Origin: Lentinus brumalis
Lineage: Eukaryota > Basidiomycota > Agaricomycetes > Polyporales > Polyporaceae
Assembly: GCA_001792895.1 (NCBI GenBank)
Contig: MARA01000023.1
Location: forward strand, 496,001 to 560,000
DNA: 64,000 nucleotides
Direction of reading: 5' to 3'
The notes beneath the pieces are model-generated. The model ran no database searches and was not told the DNA's origin. It was given only the letters and a program-made list of their open reading frames with translations. The translations under genes were made by a program, and so were the position numbers. This document shows positions 54,701-64,000 of this stretch, piece by piece; position 1 is the stretch's first letter, and the number at the start of each line of letters is the position of its first letter.

Positions 54701-57700
54701 AAGGTGTCTCGGCTGAGAGAAGCTGTTGGGTTGACGTACAGTAGACGCTAAGAATGTGATGGTCGCGCTGCGGCTCGTATTTTTGTCGCACAGTCGGCGG
54801 ACGAAAGGACGAGGACAGGGTCCTCGAAAGCGAGCATTTGGCAGGCTTTCGTGAGCTTCCAGGAATGTCCGGTGGTCATAGAGTGTCTTCAAGGTAGCGC
54901 AGCAGGCCAATAATGCAAGTCCTGACGCCAAAAGGTCAGGACATTGCGTGTATCACTTCGATAAAGGGCTGGGTGTCCGGAGCTCGCAGGATTCGAGTGT
55001 AGCATTGTCGTTCTTTAAGCTGCAAATCATGGGGGGCTGATCAGCTCGTATCGTTCTGTACTGGTAGACAATAGCTTACATAAGCCTTTGAATAGCGTGT
55101 GTACCTGCGTTGAGCTCGTGAGCAGCAGAACACGCACAGAAAGACCGCGCGCTATCGGCGAAGGTTGCGATTTGAAGAGCGCTTAAGTTGCCTTTTTCGC
55201 TCAACACCTGTGGCAACACCTCCGAGTTCCCCGACGCAAATTCCGGCCTCCTTCCTCCATGTGTCCCTCCTCCAATTCGTTCCTGGACCTGATTATGCAT
55301 TTTGGAGTGTGTGAGCGCATCTCCTGCAGTGTAAGTATCTTTATTCATCCTATCACAGTCACGGTATACTGAAGCCTTCAAGCAGTAAGTACTATTACTT
55401 ATTCCCCTGTTCAGGCTCTCCTAGTCATCCAATTCACCTCTCAATTCGCGGGGCAGAATAGCACGCGGTCAGTGGCCAATTGAGCATCTCCTTACCGTGC
55501 GCAGAAATCGGGCGAAACTCTGAGCTTCTCGTGCATGTGCTCATGCCAGACTGCGGGGCTGAATGATCCAGGCCCATATTCTGGCATGACCTCATTGTGT
55601 GACTCGTCTCAATTTCCACGGACGTAAGACATTGACGCTATCCTAACATGGATAGTTGCCCTGGAAGCTGCGTACACGGCAGCTTCCGAGTTGCCCGCTG
55701 ATCGACCTACATGCCTCCCAACGGCGTTCGAGTGCCTGAGTATTCCGTGGTCATGGTCTACCCTGTCAGACATTGCAGTCCTATCATTGCCTGCAGAGAG
55801 AGGCTTGGATACCGCAACGCTCGAGCATGAGCCTCGGGATGCTAGTAGCACTTGAAGATCACCCTCGGACGTTTGGGGGCTGGACTTGCAGCCCCTTTCA
55901 GAAGCAAGCCTGTCCGTGGATCAGCTGTACGTATTATCGAAGTGTGGCATAATTGCCGTGCCGTGCCCGTGGCAACATGACGGCACCCCTTCTTTGGAAG
56001 CCTGGAAGATTTTCGCGGTGCATTTAGCGAGACTTGTTCAGCTCTAGTCCCTCAGTTACTAGGAGCACACATGCAAACTGCAGTCTGAGTCTCAGTACAA
56101 TATAGTCTACACTGCGCAGGAGCGGACACATGAAGTGAGCAATGCAGTCATCTACAGATGGTGTTAGCGGGGCTTGCAGGCTATTCCAGAATTCCAGGGG
56201 TTCGTGCAGCGCTCCGTCATGTCAAGCATGATGCTCAGAAGCCTCTCGCTTACCGCAATACCTCTCTCCCGAGAGCGGTGGATGTTTCTGATACACAGAT
56301 GCCATGCGTGCAGATTTGACCTGGGCCGCTCTAGCCTGACTTCCCACTCTGATTACTCTCGTGAAGGGTAGCCAATTGTATTCACTCCTTACTCTATGAC
56401 ATGCCGTTTACCCAGAATGTCATCAGTATGCAATAGCGAAACTCATACAGGCCTTCCTGTTTCTATCCACCATGTCCCCACCCGCCCACTCCCGCACGGC
56501 CTCGCAATCCAACTCCACATGTCCTCGCCTTCCAGACTCCAATCCGACGCGGTCCCTCGAGTGCAGGGAGCCACAACGAGTCGACGACCAGGTGAGCAAC
56601 ATGGTCCCATCCACGACGCACCTGCCCTGATGGCGACGCATCGACAGCACGTCGCTCGTGCTTGCACATTCAACAGTGGTCTCGTCGAGCTGCATGCAAT
56701 GGCAACCTACGCAAAAGGCATTCAGCAGTGCCGCGCCAATCCATGTAGGTCTATACATGAACACCTCCTCGCCGTCGAGCGAAGTAGACCTGACATGGGC
56801 TGGACATCTCCTAGACATGCGCTGCCCGAACGCAGCCCTGATACTCGACTCGAACTTCACCGCCCCCTCGTACAGACGTCGCTGGCACCGCACGCGAATA
56901 TGCCGCGTTCACCGTGACTCTCCGCGAGATAGTACATGCACTGCCACGATCAGGAGGCAAGGTACGTGTGCCCGTTCTGTCTCGAGGACAAAAGTGACGT
57001 GCTCACCTATTCCTAGTCGCAGAAGCATCCCAGGCTTCATGCCTATCGCATCAAGTCGCAGACGCAATCCAGAACCTCAAGCAGCGTGCTCGATGTCGAA
57101 GTCGCGATGCTGAGTGTCAGCGCCGTGGCACCAGCCATTTGCTGGCCAGGTACAAAGAAGAGGATCGTGAGTATCAAGTTCTGAAGAGTCCGTCAGCCCT
57201 CGTTGACAGTGCGGCATGCCTCTTCCAGGTCTACCGCTAGCGCTTCAGCCGCAAGCTCGAGCTTATCGACCCATGGCGGTGGCCGCCCCGCGAGTTCCTG
57301 TCATAAGTAGTACGTACCTGTGCTCTACATTACCGCTGCGTTAGTATGAAACTGAACGCTTCGCAGTGACTCTGTTGTGCCGGGGTTTACTACGTCGCGC
57401 AAGTGCGGAAGACGGCCAGTATGTGAGACGAAGGTTCGTGCCAACTTCGAACTTGCTCAGCCACCACGCGACTTACCTTTTACAGTAGCATGACGTAACG
57501 CGTTGCAGACGCAGAAGTTCAAGTCGCCTTGACTCCGGACCATGAGAGCAAGATGCAGCACGCAAATTCCACAGTCGCGAACGCAAGCCAACGACCTGGA
57601 AAGGCTGCTTGCACAGTCAGGTACATCTTCGTGTTGCTCACCGTGCAGCTCGAGTGTCTAACTCGGAGCTTCTACAGTGGTTAGTTGCCGCCTCAAACCT

Positions 57701-59759
57701 CACCTGCCAGTGCGGCCCTGGATGGAAGCGGGCGGGTTAGCGAAAATCTGGACGCGCCGAGCTCGATGGGTTGGATGGGCTAGTACCCGCCAGCCATTCG
57801 CAAGGATCGGGGGACCGACCGCGTCCTCCATGTCGTACCGGCTTCTCCGTCGGAGGATGCGCGGCAGCCCAGACGAATAGGTCAGCTTCTTCCCCGTTTT
57901 CCGTCGTCATGCACATCCGAGTCAAATGAGATTGCCTGACTGACCTGCTGTCCACTTGCAGTCTCACCTCGCCGCAAGCGTCGCACAAGTCAAGCTGTAC
58001 GCAGTGTCCGAGTTCGACACCGTCGCCGGCAGTTTGTGCTCAAGCACAACGAAGGTACGAGTCTTGCGGCAGGAGATCACGGAACTTTGACTTACCTAGT
58101 GGCACATTGTAGGTCGTTCTCACGCACCTCCGCCGAAGGCGCAACCTGCAGGCTGCAGCTGACTCGCGGCACTCCGGGGTGTCGGTCACCGTGAGCGAGC
58201 GGCTCTGCCATGGCAGTCCTCGATCTCGCTGGTGTGAGCTGTCTCGGAAGACGAACAGGTACGTACCATTGCGGTCTACGTCGCCGCGCATATACTTAAC
58301 CCACCTTCTCTTGCAGACGTCACGCGGCTCGGCTTCAAGTTGCGGCCGTCGCCCTCCATGCGGTGCATCTTGCTTGCAGACGGCTGCGGCGGAGAACCCT
58401 CGCAACGAGGAGATGGTGGTGGAAGGAGAGCAAGCGAGGTGTCGTTCAAGATGGACGCGACGCGGCCTTGCCATCTCGATCGCCTGCCTTCGGTAGGCGC
58501 CCACCTGTCGGGCGAGTCGCGAGATCTGCGGAGCGCGTCTCAGCGCCGTTCCGCAACGCTGTGAGTTCGCATTTCTGTTATCCCATCGATTCACGGTCTG
58601 ACAATCATGCAGCCTCGAGAATGGACGGTGCACGCAAGATTCACAGATGGCTAGGAGGGCAGAGCAATCAAGTCGCTCTGCCGGGCTGTATTGACATGTT
58701 CTGGGTGAGCACGGCGCCGTGGCTGGCAGTTACGCTGGTCAAGCTGACGGTATATATGCTAGATGCGAAGATCGTGATTCGCCTCGACCCTCCTAGCTGC
58801 ATATCCGGCACCGCGTCTCCAGCTCACGGAGTGGCAAGGCAGTCTGAGCTGCGAGCCGGCCCAAGCGACGGTGCCCCGCTTCCATGCGGCAGGCTTCTTT
58901 TCACTCCCCGCGGACTTCAGAGCGTCCGTCCGTGCAAGTTCGCGCGTTCAAGTTGGCGGCCATCTCGGACACCGACAGCTCCTCCGCGCGAGCTGTCCGG
59001 CATGCATGCTTCGAGTTGAAGTTGGTGAGTAATTCCCGTCATTACTGCGGTATATCTGGCACTGACGGGGCGTCGTTGTAGCCGTCGTCTTACTCAAGCA
59101 CGTTCCGGCGACCGTGCTGGCTGTCGACGCCGTGGCGGACTGCGGCGGTCGTGTCCAGCATGCTGTAAATGCCATAGGCCGTTCGCGCTTATTCTGGCAG
59201 GTCTCGAGGACACAGACGGCTCTGGGCGACACCCCCGAAGTGGCAGGACGTCCGGACGCGGTCTTGGGCGGGGCGGAGCTGGTAAGTGGCGGGGCCCACT
59301 GGCGTGCGCGATGCGGCTGCTGACTCGTGTTCTGCGGGCAGATCGCGAGAACAGGCTGTGGGACGACCGCAAGCGTGCCAGCGCCGGCCGCGGTGGAGGG
59401 CTGTTCGGGCTTCGACGCGGTCACCGTGTCCGGGGTTCAAGGCGGACTCGGAGCACAGGCCAGCGCTGGAGTAGCACGAGATATATTGTACTGTAGTCTA
59501 CGGAATACACAGAGTTCTCTCCCCAACTGCGAGTGTGAAGTGCCAGTTTCCTCTCCGCTGCACTCGCCGTCCAGCTACCCACCACCGTCCTACTCCCACC
59601 ACCACCCAGCTGCTGTCCACCCAGCACATACTCCGCCTGCTCCCTGAGGTTCGCTCTCTTTCTCCACAAAAGCTGGCACCCGGCTGCCCCGCCCGCCCCG
59701 CCCGCCCGCCCGCCGCCCGGAGTCTAGCCGCATCCGCACGCAGCCCGCCGGCACCGCGC

Positions 59760-60623
59760 ACGGGAGTTCCCCGTCCGGACCCTTTCCTGCTCTGCGCAGG
59801 CGTTGAGATGGCGGGTTGTGGCGGATTGATGTACAGATATACTCCCATAGGATCGAGCAGTGTTCGCTGAACGAACTCCCAGATGCTCGACAGCAGAGTC
59901 GAATCCAGGGGAAGCTTGCCGTCCGATGCATCTGTGGTAGATACGTACCTACTCCATGACTCCCGCGCGTACGACGATACCTGCCGATCGACGTCGTGGA
60001 CGGCAAGGCACCAAGAGCCGAGGATAGGTTCGGCCTGGTCGGAGGAGACCACTTCGCGAAGCTGGAAGAATAGCTGGGTGCGCAGTGCGGGAATTTGCAG
60101 GATGGAGGCGTGCAGTCCGACCGCGAGCAGTCGGATGCGTCTTGAGGGATGTACGAAGAGGCTCGGAAGATGATGCAGCTGTGTCCCAGAGGTCAGCTAC
60201 AACCGGATCACACGAGCGAAACACGTACCCAGACTGGAATCGTCTCCTGCAGCGTATGGATGAGGTACTCGCCCTCATCTCCACGCTTCGCTCTGCCCAC
60301 CCAAGCTGTCTGCAGGTCCTCCAGCGCGCGCCGTTTCGTGGTCGCATCCTTCTTCGAGAGTAATCGGAGTACGACCAGGAGCTCCGGAGGCAGTCTCTGC
60401 GCGAGACCGAGAGTATCGAGCGGATCGGGCTGCACGCGCGCAGGCTTGACGGGGGGATGTAGACCTTCTTCCGCGGTTCTTTCTTGCTTTTCTTGTCCTT
60501 GCCCTTCGGCTTCTTCTCCTTGGGCACCTGGGGCTCCTCTGCGACGCCCTGTCCGGCTGCGGCTTTGCGGGCGTGCTTCTTGCGCGTCGCGGACGACGCG
60601 GACGACTTCCCCTTCGGCGGCAT
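59760..60623 (-). pseudogene. Truncated LTN1 5' copy (X copy 3)
   Basis: Start codon at 60623 and the same truncated content as X copy 2. The G run that is short in copy 2 is normal here. A different base is missing near 60450 (TTGACGGGGGG instead of TTGACCGGGGGG), shifting the frame after KKVYIPP. Confidence 0.88.
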
Positions 60624-60759
60624 GGTGGTGGTACGAGGTCAAAATGTGTAGCGTCGTGTTCTGAACATGAGTCCGGTTACAAGTACGTCGAGGTCGAGTC
60701 TTTGCGGGACCGCTTCAAGTACATGACGAAGTTGTGGCGGAGATCCGATCACGTGCAGA
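59760..60759. repeat. Segmental repeat X, copy 3
   Basis: Third copy of the LTN1 head block. Similarity to X ends at 60759, where the non-duplicated locus begins. Confidence 0.92.
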
Positions 60760-60882
60760 TCGTCATACCCTAGGGAGGGTCAGGGCGAGCAACGTTTGAG
60801 GCAAACTGGCGAAGCGGAATGGCTGAAAACAGACTGATGTACACGGGTATCATAGCACTAGTATACAGGAAGGCAGCTCAGA

Positions 60883-61312
60883 TCACTTGGAGTCCAGCGC
60901 CGCGAGATGATCCACCAACTCCTCCATGACTGACTTCGTGCGCCGATGCTCCGAGTCGTCCCCAGGAGCCGTGGATGATCCTGGGACGCTGGGGACACCA
61001 GAAAACCGCTTGGTCGGAACCAACGGCGTAGACCTGGGTTCAAAACCAGGGGCGATGCGACGCAGAGCTTCCCGCTTGCGTCGCTCCTTCTCCTCGTCTC
61101 GTGCCCTGAGGTACGCCTCGCGGCGTGTAGCATGTGCGGCAAGCGTTGATCTCCGGGATGCTTCGACGGTTAGGACGTGTGGCTCCAGAGTAAACGGGTA
61201 GACGAACTGGAGGCGCAGGTCAGTCGAAGTCCCTCGCACACAGGAAGGACGTGGGGCTCACGTATGCGGTGACACTATCCGGCAGTGGGTGGATATCTGG
61301 CGGGAGTTCTAC
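60883..61312 (-). CDS. 3' exons of a conserved-looking gene, unknown function
   Basis: The last exon (61206-60883) encodes FVYPFTLEPHVLTVEASRRS, then a charged helix (AYLRARDEEKERRKREALRR) and IAPGFEPRSTPLVP, ending at TGA (60883-60885). A 55-bp intron separates it from a 51-bp exon (61312-61262) reading VELPPDIHPLPDSVTAY. The composition strongly suggests a real protein. Upstream exons and the start codon could not be fixed, because the frame is interrupted above 61340. I do not recognise the family. It is the natural neighbour of LTN1 once the duplicated block is removed. Confidence 0.6.
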
Positions 61313-61439
61313 CTGTGGAAAAGTAAGCTCAGCCACAATTACCTGTCGGCTCGAGGCATTCACGCACAGGTCGCGGGAGGCGCAAGCTCGGCGATTTGAT
61401 CAGCGGAACGGTGGATGCTGCTGCATACTGCGACTGCGC

Positions 61440-63080
61440 TGGTGAACAAAAGTTACGGTAGATGAGCGTTGTTAGGACACGATGGATGAGAGGGTGCTGC
61501 CTACACTGGATTGACATGCCTCTGCTTCTCGAGTGCAGATGCTGAGAATCTCAGATGGTCGTGTGTGGTTAAGTCTGGTAATGGACTGCCTTGGGACTGC
61601 CACGTGTATTTACTGGTGTCTCGCGCGTCTATCGCCCATCCGTAAGGCAAGAGGGTATGATGTCCGCGAAGTTCGAACAACGCGCATCTGTCAGATGATA
61701 TCGCTATTCTGTCTGTCCCAGAATGTGTATTACATAGTTCGTCGCCGGCCGCGTGTATGCCCGCAGGACTTAGTTATTGCGACCGGCGTCCGGCGGCTTT
61801 CCGTCCGCTCACTTTGAGCTTCTTGTCCGCCTTTTGAAGAGGATGTCTAGCCTACTAGACATATACAAAACTTGATATATCTGCTCAGAGTGATTACTAG
61901 ATGTAGGGGAAAATACTAATTAGATGCAGTATCGTCCTGCTTCTGCTTGGCAATGCTTGTCATGTTGGCGGGCGAAAGGCAGGAGCGCCAATTCGGACAA
62001 GCACCAGAATAGGCGCCTGGAGGGTGACATCGATATCGAAATGACATACCCTACCGCGTGAACTACACACTTGTGCACTACAAAGTATATTTCCTGAGAT
62101 GAGAGGTACACAAGGTGGGTGTCTGCGAAGTTCGCGTACCAGGGGTAACCGAGTTCTCTCAACGCGGCGGACAAGAGCCGGAAGGTGGGACCGGGAAGTG
62201 CGCAGATGGTCTAGTGTACGCGCCCGTGAATGCTGCGTGTAGAAAAATCGGAAAAGAGAGCATAGGTAAGTGCACAGATATTTTTCCTATGATGAGAGTA
62301 GTTAGGATATGCAACATGCAAAGTTTGGAGAGGAACGGTGCGGTATTCGTCTACTTCCTTAACACGGCGGGCAGAAGGCTCATAACGCGAGTCGGAGCCG
62401 CTGCGGCGAAGACAAGTGCCAGAAACCGCCGGACGTTAACGATACCGTTTTGCATCCGTAAAGGGCTGGCCTCCGCCATCCGCCCGTGTCTACAACATGG
62501 GAGAGCTCTCCATTTGATGCAGTCGAGATGTGAGGATCACATTCTCTCGTCTCAGGACGCCGCTCAAGAGGCCCAGTGGGCCGTAGGGCGTTCAACGGGA
62601 CTTGCCAGGCATGTTCCCTCCAATTTTGTGGCTCCGTACAGCGCGGTGCGGAGGCAGTTGCTGTTCGAGCGTTCGAGCGTTCAAACGTTCACGATCGATC
62701 GCGAGCCTGCTTATGGACTAGTGTGCGCACTGCGAGGCAGTACCGGCGGTGTTTCTGGAGCTCAGGCTCAGCTTGTATCATATACAGGATACCATCATGG
62801 TGCTGTATGTACGGCACTATCTGTACCTACTTAGCTCTTCGTAGTTCGTTTGATCGGATATCTTTGGGGTATGATACCGGCCGCGCCCTCCCTTGGCGCG
62901 AGGTCGCATTTCCACACGCTGCATACTTTACCATGATCCGCCGTACCCGTGCAACAAAAGACAGGTCCATTGTCCAGGAATTCAGTCATCGAGGAGATGG
63001 TTCTAAGCATGGTATGAATCTGGTAGGGATGAGCCGGGCCATTCGGCCGGGTGATGGGTTGACAGGCTTCCGGCTGTGAT
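61440..63080. other. Intergenic, no gene recognised
   Basis: About 1.6 kb in which I see no domain, exon chain or RNA gene. Confidence 0.5.
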
Positions 63081-63083
63081 ACT

Positions 63084-63090
63084 TATAAAA
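63084..63090 (+). promoter_or_regulatory. TATA box
   Basis: TATAAAA, 156 bp before the ATG of the following gene. Confidence 0.6.
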
Positions 63091-63245
63091 GGCCCTGAGC
63101 TTCCGCTCCCAAGCTCAAACTCACCTCCCCCGCGCTTCCATTCCTATCCTCGAGCGCGTGAATCTCTGCGCATACATCCAATCGAAAACGCACGTATATC
63201 AAAGTTCTCGTCCTAGCAAGCAGGTCGAACACCACAGGTCGTTCA

Positions 63246-64000
63246 ATGCCTCCGCGAGACAACATGCCTGGCTCCGCTCGCAAGTCATACAATCCGGAGA
63301 GACGATGTCATGTACGTGCCAACTCTTGTCATGCTCTACGTCTTCGCCTTGGTTCCGTGTTGAGTGGTGGTGGCGGATTAGTGGTTCGACAACAACGGGA
63401 GGCCGTACAAACGTCTCGATGGCGGGCTGGGATGTCCCCGCATCAAGACATGCTACTTTGCACACCCCACTGACGGCGAGCACTGGCGCAACTCACGACC
63501 CGCTGGAGAACCTCCCCTGCAGTACCTGACCGACGACGAATACCGGCTCATCGTCGGCCGTCAACGCTCCCCGGGACGCGGCCTCCCTCCAGACCACCCC
63601 GTATTGAACCGCCGCCGCTCTCTCAGCGCGGACCGCGAACGGCGCAGGCGCGAACGCGAACGCTCTCTTGGGCGTCGGCGGTCCCCCAGTCGTGAGCGAG
63701 AGCCGACGCTCGCGTCGCGGCTCCGGCGGCCCCCAGCCCCGGCCGGGAACGCGCCGACGGACGACCCGTTGGGTACCGCACTTCGCGCTCGCGCTCGCCC
63801 ATGCGTGGTCGGATGCAACGCACCCCGCCCGATATGATTGGCCCTTCCAGGACCGTGCGCCCGTATGGCTCAGTCCCAGATGGTCCGAGGAATGTACCCG
63901 CGCCAGGAACTCCGGTCGTGTTCCCGAAAGTCGAGGCTCAGGATGTCCCCATGAGGGATGTGGTGAATAGGCAGGTCGCGCGGGAGTCAAGCATCGCGAG
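63246..64000 (+). CDS. CCCH-type zinc finger, SR-rich protein (runs off the end)
   Basis: Exon 1 (63246-63311, MPPRDNMPGSARKSYNPERR-CH) joins in phase 0 through a 70-bp intron to exon 2 at 63382 (WFDNNGRPYKRLDGGLGCPR, then IKTCYFAHPTDGEHW). This makes a variant CCCH finger: a first Cys in RRCHW, then C-x5-C-x3-H. Basidiomycete proteins with C-x5-C-x3-H followed by a FxHP-type end are RNA-binding candidates. A long Arg/Ser region (RRRSPSREREP) follows. That frame stops at 63837, but another frame continues to the window end with RSRSPMRGRMQ and PVVFPKVEAQDVPMRDVVNR, so a frame change or unseen intron lies near 63.70-63.79 kb. Confidence 0.55.

Larger units (their letters stand above)
50144..59759. 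repeat. Segmental repeat Y, copy 2
   Basis: Second copy of Y. Differences from copy 1 include a cluster near 51895-51980 and single-base indels near 53102, 53541 and 56199. Confidence 0.92.

Noticed and set aside
61020..61060. tRNA-like T-arm (CCTGG-GTTCAAAA-CCAGG)
   Set aside because: No acceptor or anticodon stems around it, and it lies inside the coding exon reading APGFEPRSTPLVP on the minus strand.

Overview
The window looks like nuclear DNA from a filamentous basidiomycete, most likely an Agaricomycete. Genes are split by short introns of about 45-70 bp with GT...AG ends. The recognisable families are a CYP53 P450, a long-tailed small heat shock protein, listerin, a CCDC6-like coiled-coil protein and an AAA-ATPase-like gene. 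The transposons are a MULE with a DSTWNTN-type catalytic motif and an L1/Tad-like LINE with RNase H. Genes lie on both strands without operons.

Layout. 1-2.6 kb holds no recognised gene, only a protein-like remnant. 2.6-6 kb has a CCDC6-family gene (-), tRNA-Gly(GCC), an SDR remnant and an intact eight-exon SDR gene (-). 6.53-12.15 kb is one complete Mutator-like transposon with 121-bp terminal inverted repeats and an exact 9-bp target duplication; a second SDR remnant lies just beyond. 12.97-14.33 kb is an Hsp20 gene (+). 14.70-26.97 kb is a single reverse-oriented LINE insertion of about 12.3 kb, bounded by a poly(A) tract and an exact 17-bp target duplication. It carries an intact 1,724-residue ORF2, a gag-like ORF1 split over two frames, and an extra 236-residue upstream ORF. 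27.97-30.37 kb is a CYP53 gene (+), 31.15-32.73 kb an AAA-ATPase-like gene with a possible ubiquitin-like header (+), and 32.98-39.39 kb the complete listerin (LTN1) gene (-).

From 38.53 to 60.76 kb the DNA is a recent tandem duplication with the pattern X-Y-X-Y-X. X is about 1.0 kb (the LTN1 5' end plus its upstream region). Y is about 9.6 kb of sequence with no recognised gene. Only the leftmost X belongs to an intact LTN1; the other two are truncated, each with a different 1-nt deletion. The unique locus resumes at 60.76 kb with the 3' exons of a small gene (-), a gene-poor stretch, and a CCCH zinc-finger/SR-rich gene (+) running off the end.

The main theme is insertion accompanied by duplication of host-gene ends. 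At the 3' side of LTN1 the AAA-ATPase-like gene sits between two diverged copies of the CYP53-tail/LTN1-tail junction, so each host gene keeps one good copy. At the 5' side of LTN1 the Y segment sits between copies of the LTN1 head. All similarity statements are by eye; no database search or alignment program was available.
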